64,000 nucleotides of DNA from assembly GCA_963677785.2 (NCBI GenBank), contig CAXXDH010000003.1, positions 2,790,001-2,854,000 of the forward strand. Direction: 5' to 3'. Source of the stretch: G963665495 sp963677785 (GTDB taxonomy: Bacteria > Desulfobacterota > Desulfovibrionia > Desulfovibrionales > Desulfovibrionaceae). Each line of letters begins with the position of its first letter. Position 1 is the stretch's first letter. Of the stretch, positions 25,113 through 34,337 are shown one piece after another. Below the pieces are notes generated by a model. The model was not told the origin of the DNA. It made no database searches and worked only from the letters and a program-made list of their open reading frames with translations. The position numbers and the translations under genes were made by a program.

Positions 25113-25406
25113 ATGGGACGGATCATTGATTTCAACGCGAAAATGGCCAGGAAAAAGGCTGCAATACCCCACGCGCCCGCCTGTGAGCACAAAGAGGTGA
25201 CCGTATACGTAGCGGATCGCAAAGTGTACTGCGCCACTTGTGGTGCGCTCCTAGACCCCATGGATGTCCTCGTGGACATGGTCCAGCGTATGGCCATGAA
25301 CTCCTCCAGAAAACATCTCAATGAAGTGGAAAAATTCGACCGCGAATGGCAGCGTCGGTTGCATGCCGTACGTACGGAGGCGGGCGACAAAGCTCAGCGG
25401 GAATAA
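25113..25406 (+). CDS. Small zinc-ribbon-like conserved protein
   Basis: 97 residues. A CEHKEVTVYVADRKVYCATCG segment suggests a metal-binding ribbon (C-x-H ... C-x2-C), followed by a helical C-terminus rich in Arg and Glu. Similar small proteins appear in Desulfovibrio-like and phage genomes as hypothetical. It converges on tilS and overlaps its 3' end by 13 bases. Function unknown. Confidence 0.6.
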   Translation: MGRIIDFNAKMARKKAAIPHAPACEHKEVTVYVADRKVYCATCGALLDPMDVLVDMVQRMAMNSSRKHLNEVEKFDREWQRRLHAVRTEAGDKAQRE

Positions 25407-26410
25407 TTGAAGCGCAGGCCTTCCCGCTCCACACGGGCAATTTTGTCCCCTGGGAACTGGAAGCATTTACCCGTACGCCGGGCTTGCCAGGCCGCGTCCA
25501 GCTGCCTGAGCCCGGTGTGCAGGGCCTGCCCTGGGCCGAGGGCGTCCAGCTCGTGTTTGTAGAGCCGCAGGCGCAGGGCCTGGGGCGCGCGCTCCAGCAA
25601 GGATCTGGAGAGAAAGCCGCTGCCCTGGACAAGGGGGGTCGTGTCTTTTTTTTCAAGACTTTCTACGGCCTTTTGGAAATATTCCTGATCCAGACGGGCC
25701 AGGAGCCAGAGATCCGCGACATTTTGCAAAAAATTCGGGTTTTCCTGCAGGAAAAGCGGCAAAATCTGCTGGCGGACCCGATTACGCAAGAATTGCGGAT
25801 CACTGTTGCTTTGGTCTTCCTGCCAGGAAAATTCCAGCGCTGAAACAAATACGCGCAACTGTTTCTTGGGAATCAGCAGCAGGGGCCGCAGCAGGCGGCG
25901 CTGCGAGTCAAGCGCTTCCATGCCGCCCAGGCCGGGCCAGCCCGTACCGCGGATCAGGCGCATCAGCACGTCCTCGGCCAGATCATTGAGATGATGGCCG
26001 AGCAGAATCCAGTCGGCCTGTTGGCCGGTTCTGACGTTTTCGAGAAAGGCGTAGCGCAGCTTGCGTCCGGCTTCTTCCAGGCCGACGCCCTGGGTCCGGG
26101 CTTTTTCCGCCACCCGGGCTTTTTCCACAATACAACGTACGCCCAAGTCCGCGCACAGCGTGCTGACCGCTGCAGCCTCAGCAGCGGCTTCCGGCCGCAG
26201 ACCGTGGTTCAGGTGGGCGGCGCAGAGTGTGATGCCAAGACGTGGGGCCAGCGCCAGAGCCGCCAGCAGCAGGGCGGTCGAATCCACGCCGCCGGACAAG
26301 GCCACCAGTACGCGTTGTCCGGACAGCTCCAGGCCGAGGGTGTCGCGGATGCACTGTTCGATGCCCAGGCAAAAATGAGCCTGGCGCGGCGGCATGCTTT
26401 GCAGAGTCAC
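25394..26410 (-). CDS. tilS: tRNA(Ile)-lysidine synthase
   Basis: 338 residues. PP-loop ATP pyrophosphatase motif VLVALSGGVDSTALLLAAL near residue 35, the AAHLNHGLRPEAA motif, and LGHHLNDLAEDVLMRLIRG, all characteristic of TilS. The enzyme converts C34 of the AUA-reading tRNA-Ile to lysidine. It is shorter than E. coli TilS and lacks a long C-terminal domain, as in several bacterial groups. Essential housekeeping gene. Confidence 0.93.
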   Translation of the reverse strand: MTLQSMPPRQAHFCLGIEQCIRDTLGLELSGQRVLVALSGGVDSTALLLAALALAPRLGITLCAAHLNHGLRPEAAAEAAAVSTLCADLGVRCIVEKARVAEKARTQGVGLEEAGRKLRYAFLENVRTGQQADWILLGHHLNDLAEDVLMRLIRGTGWPGLGGMEALDSQRRLLRPLLLIPKKQLRVFVSALEFSWQEDQSNSDPQFLRNRVRQQILPLFLQENPNFLQNVADLWLLARLDQEYFQKAVESLEKKDTTPLVQGSGFLSRSLLERAPQALRLRLYKHELDALGPGQALHTGLRQLDAAWQARRTGKCFQFPGDKIARVEREGLRFNYSR

Positions 26411-26522
26411 TTGGCGTAGGGATGAAATGGGAGTGCCTCCGGCAGCTTAGGAATTTTTTGGTAAAAATTTCGTCGCACTATACGAGAGTACCGGAAAGAA
26501 CACATGGCTTGTGCGGTGCGTA

Positions 26523-26915
26523 TTATAAAGGATAGGGCAGCAGTTCCAGACCGGGGATAAAGTCGTAGGCTTGGGGGAATTTGGTGAAGAGCGGGATGGC
26601 CACCACCAGCGCCGTGGCCGCTATCAGGGCGTCCGTAGGGGCCAGGCCCTTTTCCAGACCATAGGACCGCAGCAATGCGACACTTTTGACGGACACTTCA
26701 TAATTGTAGGTAATCACGATGAACCGCTGGAGAAACTCGGTGACGCTGTGCACTTCGTCCCGCGTACGGCATAAGGACATAAGTTCGAGTTCCGTGGCCA
26801 CGCTGACGCTGGTGCTGTAGTCGTTTTCCAGCTGCTGCAAACAACTGACGGCCTCAGGGGCCTTGCGTCCGGCGTCCAGCAGAATATCCGTATCCACAAG
26901 CACGAGTCTGTTCAT
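26523..26915 (-). CDS. PIN-domain (VapC-like) toxin
   Basis: 130 residues from the ATG at 26915; a TTG at 26930 overlapping the upstream stop is an alternative. PIN acidic residues are present: LVLVDTDILLDAGR at the start, ATELELMSL, and GLAPTDALIAATALV near the end. PIN toxins are Mg-dependent ribonucleases that cut tRNA or rRNA. It directly follows the putative antitoxin gene, the normal antitoxin-toxin order. Confidence 0.8.
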   Translation of the reverse strand: MNRLVLVDTDILLDAGRKAPEAVSCLQQLENDYSTSVSVATELELMSLCRTRDEVHSVTEFLQRFIVITYNYEVSVKSVALLRSYGLEKGLAPTDALIAATALVVAIPLFTKFPQAYDFIPGLELLPYPL

Positions 26916-26926
26916 GGCGTTCTCAC

Positions 26927-27169
26927 TCAACCTTTGCGCAAGCGCCGGATGGTGCCGGAGCTGTCGGCCATGTCCGGGCGGTCCGACCAGAGCCCGACAA
27001 AGCTTTCTTCTTCCATGGGGCGGAGGGGGGAGGCTTCGATAAGCTGAATGTCCTCGTATTCTTCTTTCAACCCACTGACGTACTTGGCGATCTGGTCAAC
27101 GGCATCGTTGGGGAGCACATTCAGGTTGGCAATCAGGGAATCCAATACGTTTTTTTTTTCGGCTTCCAT
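26927..27169 (-). CDS. Putative antitoxin partner of the PIN protein
   Basis: 80 residues; helical and acidic, with the central ADQIAKYVSGLKEEYEDIQL-like region and a C-terminal tail (MADSSGTIRRLRKG) suited to wrap a PIN toxin. No DNA-binding domain is obvious. Assignment rests mainly on size and position immediately before the toxin. Confidence 0.6.
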   Translation of the reverse strand: MEAEKKNVLDSLIANLNVLPNDAVDQIAKYVSGLKEEYEDIQLIEASPLRPMEEESFVGLWSDRPDMADSSGTIRRLRKG

Positions 27170-27220
27170 GGGCGGAACTCCCGCGGCTGTTGGTAAATAA
27201 GTCGTATTGATAGTACCTGT

Positions 27221-27553
27221 TTAAACAGCAATGTCCAGCTCTTTCAAAAGCGCGTCCAGATAGTCCATCATATGAGCGCGCTGCTCGGGCGTGGCATAGC
27301 CCACGCAGGAGCAGCGCAGGATGTTGCGCGCACGTACGAGCAGTTCCAGCTTGATCCACGTATCGCCCACTTCCAGAGCCATACAGTGCGGACCGCAGTC
27401 TTTGTGTTCCTGTTGTTCGGAGGTGAGCAGTGCGGGCGGCAGGGGAAACCAGTGCAGGTCGTCCATGAGGCCGCCGAGTTCCATTTCATTGAGCCGTGCT
27501 TTCAATGTGTTGATATCGTCTTTACGCAGGTCTTCGATGAGGTAGCAACGCAT
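27221..27553 (-). CDS. Conserved hypothetical protein downstream of hemA
   Basis: 110 residues from the ATG at 27553 (MRCYLIEDLRKDDINTLKARL). It has an alpha/beta look with a possible metal or redox pair (HKDCGPHCMALEVG) and a helical C-terminus. It starts 8 bases after the hemA stop, so it is the last gene of the haem operon. I do not recognise a characterised family. Confidence 0.6.
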   Translation of the reverse strand: MRCYLIEDLRKDDINTLKARLNEMELGGLMDDLHWFPLPPALLTSEQQEHKDCGPHCMALEVGDTWIKLELLVRARNILRCSCVGYATPEQRAHMMDYLDALLKELDIAV

Positions 27554-27561
27554 GGGGATTC

Positions 27562-28914
27562 CTAAAGAAACTTGTGTTCTGGGATGTCTTCGTCGCACGT
27601 AGCGGAAGTTTTTCTGTCCTGGTGGGCGTCCGGCGGAACAGTATCATGGTCCAGGTTGAACATCCGTCTGGTCACGTCAATGTAGCGTTTGGCGGAGTCT
27701 TCCTCGCAGGCGCGGCGTCTGAGAAAGGTGATGGGTTCGTGATACAGTTTTTGCACCAGCGAATTGGCCAGCACGTCCAGTGCTTCACAGGTTTCAGGAG
27801 AAACCTCCGGACCGAGGCGTTTGAGGGTCTTGGCCAGTTCTTTGGAGGCGATGTCCCGGCCCTGGTCCAGCAGGTCGACGATGGTGGGCTTGAGATCCAG
27901 TGCGCGCAACCAGGCGCCGAAGCTGTCTGTTTCGGTGGACACAATGGCCTCGGCTCTGGCGGCTTCGCCGCGGCGGTTGGCAAGATTTTCCTCGACCACC
28001 TCCTTGAGGTCGTCGATGTCGTACAGATAGACGTTGTCGAGGTTGTTGACGTCCGGGTCGATATCGCGCGGAACGGCGATGTCGATAAAGAACATCGGCT
28101 TGTTCTTGCGGCGTTTGAGAACGGACTTGATGTCTTTGGCCCTGATGATGGCATTGGGCGCGCCTGTGGAGCTGATGACGATGTCCACCTCGTCGAGCCG
28201 GTCGAAAAGTTCTTCGAACGCCAGCGGAATGCCTTTGAACTGTTTGGCCAGCTCTTCCGCCCGGGCAAAGGTCCGGTTGGCCACGTAGATTTTTTGCACT
28301 CCGGATTGCAGCAGATGGGTGGCAGCCAGTTCGGCCATTTCACCCGCGCCGATGAGCAGGGCGGCGTTTTCGTGCATGTCGCCGAAAATGCGCTTGGCCA
28401 GCTCCACGGCCGCGTAACTGATGGATACGGCGCTGGCGCCGATGGCGGTTTCGGTGCGGACGCGCTTGGCCACGGAAAACGCCTTGTGCAGCAGGCGGTT
28501 CAGAACCACCCGTGTGGTGTGCTGTTTGATGGCGGCCTGGTAGGCCTGCTTGAGCTGGCCCAGAATCTGCGGCTCGCCCACGACCATGGAATCCAGGCTG
28601 GAGGCCACGGTAAACAGGTGGCGAACGGCTTCCAGGCCGCGGTAAGAGTAGACGTAGGGGGCGAGATCCTCCGCGGATTGGCAGCGCAGACCGGCCCACT
28701 GGCAGATAACATGGTCGAACAATGTGTCCGGGTTGCCGACGGCGATAATCTCCACGCGGTTGCAGGTCGAAAGAAACATGACCTCTTTCAACGGCCCGCC
28801 CAGAGGAAAGCGTATGTCATCGGGGTCCTGGCACTCCTTCAGTGCGAAGGCTTCGCGCACCTCGACACTGGCGGTTTTGTGGTTCAGACCAAAAAGGAAA
28901 ATGTCCTTGTCCAT
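27562..28914 (-). CDS. hemA: Glutamyl-tRNA reductase
   Basis: 450 residues. Catalytic cysteine in FLSTCNRVEII; N-terminal GLNHKTASVEVREAFAL; NADPH-binding region ALLIGAGEMAELAATHLL; ISSTGAP; FIDIAVPRDIDP, and the C-terminal dimerisation helices. It reduces Glu-tRNA(Glu) to glutamate-1-semialdehyde, the first step of tetrapyrrole synthesis. It is third in the leftward operon after the precorrin-2 dehydrogenase and the CcsA/HemX-like genes, an order typical of Desulfovibrio-type genomes, where sirohaem feeds both sulfite reductase and haem. Confidence 0.97.
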   Translation of the reverse strand: MDKDIFLFGLNHKTASVEVREAFALKECQDPDDIRFPLGGPLKEVMFLSTCNRVEIIAVGNPDTLFDHVICQWAGLRCQSAEDLAPYVYSYRGLEAVRHLFTVASSLDSMVVGEPQILGQLKQAYQAAIKQHTTRVVLNRLLHKAFSVAKRVRTETAIGASAVSISYAAVELAKRIFGDMHENAALLIGAGEMAELAATHLLQSGVQKIYVANRTFARAEELAKQFKGIPLAFEELFDRLDEVDIVISSTGAPNAIIRAKDIKSVLKRRKNKPMFFIDIAVPRDIDPDVNNLDNVYLYDIDDLKEVVEENLANRRGEAARAEAIVSTETDSFGAWLRALDLKPTIVDLLDQGRDIASKELAKTLKRLGPEVSPETCEALDVLANSLVQKLYHEPITFLRRRACEEDSAKRYIDVTRRMFNLDHDTVPPDAHQDRKTSATCDEDIPEHKFL

Positions 28915-28918
28915 ATGG

Positions 28919-29743
28919 TCAGGGCTTAAAACTGTGGTGCGTCGGCAGGAGAAAATTGACGCCCAGCAGCGAGACTATGGTGAAGCAAAAGACGCAGATA
29001 GCCAGCAAGGCGGGCTTGCGACCGCGCCATCCGTGCAGGAGGCGCTGCGTGAACCAGAAACAATAAACAATCCAGACAAAAATCGAGACGAGTTCTTTGG
29101 GATCCCAGCTGACGGTTTTGCCCCAGGTAGAACCGGCCCAGATGAAGCCGGAAAGGATGCCGAGGGTAAAGAGCGGGAAACCAATGACCGCCGCCAGGTG
29201 GTTGACCCGGTCGAATGTGCTTAACGCGGGCAAATCCTTTTGAAATCCCAAGAGTTTTTCTTTGGATTTGATTTTGCGGTTCAGGTAGACAAAGACGATT
29301 CCGGCCCCGAAGGCCACCGTCAGCAGACTCAGACTGAGATAGAGCGAACAGATATGCAGCCAGAAAAAAAGCCCGGAAAAGGACGTATCGATGAGCATGG
29401 ATTTTTTGGGCATGCGCATGGCGGCCACAAAAAGCAGCAGGGCCAGCGGCGAGGTGCTCAAGGCCAGAAAGGCCAGCTTGAGCCGCCACCAGAGGAAAAA
29501 GAAAATAGCCAGCATGCTCCAGGAAAGCAGCCTGATGTAAAAAGCGTCCGTCTGCACTTTGAAGCTGTAATTGGTCATGAAGTGGCCGAGCTCCAGCGTA
29601 TGGAGCACAAATCCGGCTATGGCTATTCTGGTGCCGATACGGGTCATCTGCTGGTTGCGCCGCAGGGTGCCCCAGGTGATCAGAATTGTGCCGAGCAGAT
29701 AAAGCGCCACGATGAGCAGGCGCAGAATATTAAACCAGTCCAT
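28919..29743 (-). CDS. CcsA/HemX-like cytochrome c assembly membrane protein
   Basis: 274 residues from the ATG at 29743. Eight or so hydrophobic segments and the haem-handling tryptophan-rich motif (FIWAGSTWGKTVSWDPKEL) identify the CcmC/CcsA/HemX family. It probably passes haem for cytochrome c maturation or stabilises HemA. It overlaps the upstream precorrin-2 dehydrogenase gene by 14 bases and ends 4 bases before hemA. Confidence 0.88.
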   Translation of the reverse strand: MDWFNILRLLIVALYLLGTILITWGTLRRNQQMTRIGTRIAIAGFVLHTLELGHFMTNYSFKVQTDAFYIRLLSWSMLAIFFFLWWRLKLAFLALSTSPLALLLFVAAMRMPKKSMLIDTSFSGLFFWLHICSLYLSLSLLTVAFGAGIVFVYLNRKIKSKEKLLGFQKDLPALSTFDRVNHLAAVIGFPLFTLGILSGFIWAGSTWGKTVSWDPKELVSIFVWIVYCFWFTQRLLHGWRGRKPALLAICVFCFTIVSLLGVNFLLPTHHSFKP

Positions 29744-30413
29744 ACAGAATTTCCTCAATTCGCGGATGCAGTTCTTCCGGAAGAAGTTTCTGCAACAATG
29801 CGGCAACGGCTTTGCCGTCTCCGGCGCTGCACGCATCGGGCAGGCTGGAATCGACCAGCGATCGGAACAGGCGGGAATTGCAGCGCGAGTCTTTGCCCAT
29901 TGCAAGTATCAACGGTCGTAAACGCCCCATTATGACCAAAAAGGTCTCGTACCGCAATCCCAGATAGGCCTGAAGATCCTGCCGGATACGCCTGGCCAGG
30001 GCCGGGCTCTGTCCGGAGGTGGAAACGGCCAGCTGCAGATCCCCCATGGCAATGGACGCGGGTACGATGAAATCGCCGTCTTCCGGAGCGTCTATCCGGT
30101 TGACCAGAATTTTGCGCGTACGGCAGGCAGAGGCGAGCGCTTCATTGACGTCGCCAGCGCCTGAGGCGGCGACGACCAGAAAACAGGCGTCAAGATCAGA
30201 CTCTTCCCAGGCCCGTGACTCGAACCTGACGGTCGGGTGATCCAGTAGCGCGGCCAGCTCGGGCTGGGCAGGGTCGGCATAGGGATCCAACACCAGAACC
30301 TGCTCCGGCCCGCATTCCAGCAAGGTCTCCAGCTTCCGCCGGCCGACATCCCCGGCGCCGACGACCAGACAGCGTTTACCCGTCAGATCAAGAAATGCAG
30401 GATACCGTCGCAT
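29730..30413 (-). CDS. Precorrin-2 dehydrogenase / sirohydrochlorin ferrochelatase
   Basis: 227 residues from the ATG at 30413, which has GGGAGG before it. NAD-binding start RCLVVGAGDVGRRKLETLL; DFIVPASIAMGDLQLAVSTSGQSPALARRIR is the family signature, where the serine and aspartate residues act in dehydrogenation and iron insertion. It corresponds to the N-terminal half of CysG or to Met8p/SirC. It makes sirohydrochlorin or sirohaem, needed for sulfite reductase. First gene of the haem operon. Confidence 0.92.
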   Translation of the reverse strand: MRRYPAFLDLTGKRCLVVGAGDVGRRKLETLLECGPEQVLVLDPYADPAQPELAALLDHPTVRFESRAWEESDLDACFLVVAASGAGDVNEALASACRTRKILVNRIDAPEDGDFIVPASIAMGDLQLAVSTSGQSPALARRIRQDLQAYLGLRYETFLVIMGRLRPLILAMGKDSRCNSRLFRSLVDSSLPDACSAGDGKAVAALLQKLLPEELHPRIEEILYGLV

Positions 30414-31022
30414 AGGCCTCCCTACCAAACCCCCAACTTCTTGTAAAATACACAAACACCATGCAAATTATCCAGAGGGATCTCGGATCTGTATCAGAAG
30501 ATCCCAAGTCAAGAGACTGTACAACATATTGGGACAGCTGCAAGAAAAGAATGACTCTTTTCCTCCTGGCGAATTGCCATGGCTCTCTACCAACCCTCCA
30601 TAATCGATCAGACTTCAAATTTTTGCCCATTCCATGTCAACCTTAAACGGTTTTGTCGCGTCATGTATTGTATGTCCGCATGAAGTTGAACCGATTTGAA
30701 TCAAACTCTTCTTCTCTCGATTAACATATTTTAAATAAAAGTATTACGGCGTTAATACAAAAAATAGCATTGTATGCGCTGTGTATATTGCTGTGCTTGG
30801 GTATTGGATCCACTCGTCAGATTATGAGAGCTTTGATGATCGTTTGCCGTGAATAGCATACTGATCCCACTTGAAAACAGGAGCATATGTTCATGTTGCC
30901 AGTTAAGGAGAGTACACTTTTTACATATCTTTAACAATCCAAGGGGTGAACTATGCACTTTTTTAGTCTATATTGATTATATCTATAAAATTATATTTAT
31001 AAAATATAACGCAGGAGGATTT
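30414..31022. other. Intergenic region, no gene
   Basis: About 600 bases between divergent genes, increasingly A+T-rich towards the chitinase. It must hold both promoters, but I could not choose convincing boxes. The GCAGGAGGAT before 31023 is the chitinase ribosome site. No RNA gene or repeat seen. Confidence 0.6.
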
Positions 31023-32765
31023 ATGCGCTTGATGGGGAATCTGTTGAAGTTGAATTCTTTGTTGCTGCTTGCACTACTATTTCTAGTGCCGATGAATGCG
31101 CATGCAACATTGCCGGATCGTGTATTTGCCCCGTATGTTGATGTTACATTGTACCCAACGCCTTCTATATCAGAAGTAGCAGATGAGACAGGCCAGAAGT
31201 ATTTCACGCTCGCATTTGTCGTAAGCTCCGGGATGTGCACTCCCTCATGGGGCGGCTATTCTTCATACGACACGGAGTATTATCGCAGCGAAATTGAAGC
31301 GATTCGCGCCGCTGGCGGCGATGTTATCGTTTCATTCGGCGGAGCAAGCGGGACCGAACTGGCTTTGAGTTGCAGTGACGAGGAATCACTGCTTGAAGCC
31401 TACCAAAGCGTCATTGACGCCTATGATCTGAAATGGGTTGATTTCGATATCGAAGGCTCCGCTGTGGCGGACACGGTATCCGTGGACAGGCGAAATAACG
31501 TTATCGCCCAGCTGCAGGAAAACAATCCCGATCTGAAAGTGGCGTACTGTCTTCCCGTATTGCCCACCGGCCTGACCAGCGACGGCCTCAATGTCATTCA
31601 AAGCGCCATTGACGCGGGTGTTGCCATTGATGTGGTAAACGTCATGGCCATGGACTATGGCGACAGCGCCGCCCCGAATCCGGACGGCCAGATGGGCGAG
31701 TATGCCATCCAGTCTGTGGAGAATACTCACGAACAGCTTGTTGCACTCGGGCTTACGGACGTACAAATGGGCGTGACCCCGATGATCGGCTACAATGACG
31801 TGAGTACGGAGATTTTCTATTTATCCGATGCCGACACGGTTTTGAGCTGGGCGCAGCAGAGCGACGATATCGACATGGGGCTGCTGTCCATGTGGTCGCT
31901 GAACCGCGATAATGGCGATTGTACGGGTTACGTCAGCGCGATATGCAGCGGGCTTGATATCGACGACTATGCATTCACTGAAACCTTCAGGAATTTCACC
32001 ACGGGTTCTAGTGACGGCAACCTTTGGCCGACTGTTTCGGTGACGTCCCCGGAGGAGGCATCCAGCTTTGATCTTGATGAGACGATCACCATCAGCGCAT
32101 CGGCAAGCGACAGCGATGGTTCTGTTGCCCAGGTGGAATTTCTCATTGATAGCGGCTCAATCGGCAGTGTTTACGAATTCCCCTACACCACGACCTGGTC
32201 CACCTCCACCTCCGGAACGTATTATATTCAGGCGGTGGCAACCGATGACCAGGGAGCGCAAACCACTTCATCTATCATTGCCGTCACTGTGGGCGACGAC
32301 GTTTGTTCGGCGGATGCGTGGGATTCGGAAACAATTTATACGGCCGGCGACTTGGTCTCGTATGACGGACACGAGTGGGAGGCCAAATGGTGGACCAAAG
32401 GCGATGAGCCTGACGGCGATGCGCAGTGGGGTGTCTGGAATGATCAGGGCATCTGCAGTACCGGGGATGACGGCGGCAACAATGATGACGGCTCTGATGA
32501 CGACTCTGATGACGACGATTCAGGCGACGATTCGGGGGATGACGACAACAACAATAATACGGGTTCTTGCGGCGGACTGCAGGATTATCCCGTAGGACTC
32601 GGCAGCTATGCAGCCGGCGACCAGGTGCAGAACAACGGCTCCATTTATGAAGTCCGCGAATGGCCTTATAGCGGCTGGGCCAATGTGGACGCGCCCGCCT
32701 ACTACGAGCCGGGCGTTGGATCGAATTGGGAAGACGCCTGGAACTATGTGGGGTTGTGCGAATAG
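31023..32765 (+). CDS. Secreted GH18 chitinase with Ig-like and chitin-binding modules
   Basis: 580 residues. Signal peptide at 1-28 (ending NAHA). The GH18 barrel runs to about 325, with the catalytic motif WVDFDIEGS near 143 (the acid/base Glu preserved; the first Asp of D-x-x-D-x-D-x-E replaced) and the SFGG strand GDVIVSFGGASG. Then an Ig-like module (LWPTVSVTSPEE ... AVTVGDD), a CBM5/12-like chitin-binding module (ADAWDSETIYTAGDLVSYDG), an Asp/Asn-rich linker of about 40 residues, and a second aromatic-rich carbohydrate-binding module ending at VGLCE. It would hydrolyse chitin outside the cell, unusual for a sulfate reducer. It is a single-gene unit with its own terminator. Confidence 0.9.
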   Translation: MRLMGNLLKLNSLLLLALLFLVPMNAHATLPDRVFAPYVDVTLYPTPSISEVADETGQKYFTLAFVVSSGMCTPSWGGYSSYDTEYYRSEIEAIRAAGGDVIVSFGGASGTELALSCSDEESLLEAYQSVIDAYDLKWVDFDIEGSAVADTVSVDRRNNVIAQLQENNPDLKVAYCLPVLPTGLTSDGLNVIQSAIDAGVAIDVVNVMAMDYGDSAAPNPDGQMGEYAIQSVENTHEQLVALGLTDVQMGVTPMIGYNDVSTEIFYLSDADTVLSWAQQSDDIDMGLLSMWSLNRDNGDCTGYVSAICSGLDIDDYAFTETFRNFTTGSSDGNLWPTVSVTSPEEASSFDLDETITISASASDSDGSVAQVEFLIDSGSIGSVYEFPYTTTWSTSTSGTYYIQAVATDDQGAQTTSSIIAVTVGDDVCSADAWDSETIYTAGDLVSYDGHEWEAKWWTKGDEPDGDAQWGVWNDQGICSTGDDGGNNDDGSDDDSDDDDSGDDSGDDDNNNNTGSCGGLQDYPVGLGSYAAGDQVQNNGSIYEVREWPYSGWANVDAPAYYEPGVGSNWEDAWNYVGLCE

Positions 32766-32801
32766 CCGCATCAGACCTTAGTCGCGGTCTATAGACACTT
32801 G

Positions 32802-32843
32802 CGGTGTTTTTCCGGACCATTTCCCGGAAAAACACCGTTTTTT
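32802..32843 (+). terminator. Terminator of the chitinase gene
   Basis: CGGTGTTTTTCCGG, an 8-base loop and CCGGAAAAACACCG, followed by a run of T. The stem is 14 bases and perfect, starting 37 bases after the stop. Confidence 0.85.
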
Positions 32844-33032
32844 GTCGGCAGGGGGGCAACTAATAAGGCGGGAGGACTTGTATCAGGTCTTTGACGTATA
32901 GATGTGTGGGGATTGGGACTGCCACCGGCGTCATGACTACTTCACTTCATTTTATGTCCTGTACGGTCATTTTTTTTTGGAACAGAGAATCAGAAGCGTT
33001 CCGATTCAGTTTTCTACAGCGGCGTCTTTTCA

Positions 33033-34337
33033 TCAAGTAAACCACAAAACAACCCGCGTGCCCTGATTTGTCTCAGCCGTTATTTCAATTCTCCAATGAA
33101 ACCGTTCGCAGAGTTTTTGTACGATTTCCAGGCCAAAACCGAATCCATGTGGTTTATATTGTTGTTCTCCGGCTTGTTTTTGCGTGGTCTGTCTCGTGTC
33201 AAAGAAGCCTAAGGCCTGTGAATACGCTGTGTTAAAGAGTACAAGACACTCGTTGTTCACGTTTAACTGCACGGAGCCTTGGGAGGTGTAGCTGAAGGCA
33301 TTGCGCAACAGGTTGTTCAGGACAATTCTAAACGCGGCGGCCGGTGCATTGACAACCGGTGCGCCGTGTTCATGCATAACGGCTTCAATGGGTTTATTAT
33401 TATACAACAGTACATGTTCCTCAAAAGCTTCCCTGGCCACGGCAACAATATCGCAAGACTCCATGGCGATATCTTTGGAATCTTTCCGGGCGAACCATAA
33501 AAAGGTTTCTATGGTCAACTCCATGGTGCTGAGGGCACGCTTTATCCGGTTTATTTGCTTTGCATGCGGTTGCTTCATGTTGGCCGGCAGATCGGCAAGA
33601 AGCTCAACAGCTCCTTTGATGACGGTCACAGGAGTCCGCAGTTCGTGGCTGACGTAGCGTGTGAACTCCTGCTCGCGCATAATGAAGGCATGCGTCCGCC
33701 GCATGCTTTGTTCCAGCTTTTCCGCAAGCAGGCCGATCTCATCATCGGCAAAGCGTTTTGAGAGATCCATCGGCAGGGTGTCAGGCTCGCTTTTTGCCAC
33801 ACACTCGGCCAGCTCCGACACGGGGGCAATAACCTTTTTGGCTATCAACGCGCCGAATATACCGCCAATTCCGGTGACCACCAACGCAACTCCCACGAGC
33901 AGTGAGCGAATTATCAGCTCATATTGCTCCTCCATCCGCAGAGCGCCAACATTATAAAACATATACAAGAGATCCGGACTGCCGGGTATTGCCGTCACCG
34001 CTATATGATAATCTGCTGGTCCCTCTATTGCACCTAATCCTTCGGTCTCATACAGTCCTTCCGGGCGTCCTTTCACCATTGCGACATAGTTTTCCGGCAT
34101 GCCGTTCAGACCGATATAGCTCCTGATGTACGCGGTGTGCGGCAATGATGTATTCTGATCGTCGGTGTAGCGTTTAATGAAGTCTGCTATTTCGTTTCGG
34201 AGACGATTTTCAAAAATCATATCTTCCACAAAAATCATAGACGCTTCTATTAATGTCCAATAAGTTGCTGAAAGAATAAAGGAAAAGATACAAAAAGCAA
34301 AGACGATACGGTTCCGGAGGCTGTGTGTATACTTCAT
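33033..34337 (-). CDS. Sensor histidine kinase of the RND operon
   Basis: 434 residues from the ATG at 34337, which overlaps the response regulator stop by four bases. Two membrane segments (about 10-32 and 170-195) enclose a periplasmic sensor; HAMP-like linker with APVSELAECVA; phosphoacceptor His in YVSHELRTPVTVIKGAV; HATPase N-box NNLLRNAFSYT and GFGFGLEIVQKL G2-box. Partner of the OmpR-type regulator. It is the last gene of the leftward efflux operon. Confidence 0.9.
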   Translation of the reverse strand: MKYTHSLRNRIVFAFCIFSFILSATYWTLIEASMIFVEDMIFENRLRNEIADFIKRYTDDQNTSLPHTAYIRSYIGLNGMPENYVAMVKGRPEGLYETEGLGAIEGPADYHIAVTAIPGSPDLLYMFYNVGALRMEEQYELIIRSLLVGVALVVTGIGGIFGALIAKKVIAPVSELAECVAKSEPDTLPMDLSKRFADDEIGLLAEKLEQSMRRTHAFIMREQEFTRYVSHELRTPVTVIKGAVELLADLPANMKQPHAKQINRIKRALSTMELTIETFLWFARKDSKDIAMESCDIVAVAREAFEEHVLLYNNKPIEAVMHEHGAPVVNAPAAAFRIVLNNLLRNAFSYTSQGSVQLNVNNECLVLFNTAYSQALGFFDTRQTTQKQAGEQQYKPHGFGFGLEIVQKLCERFHWRIEITAETNQGTRVVLWFT

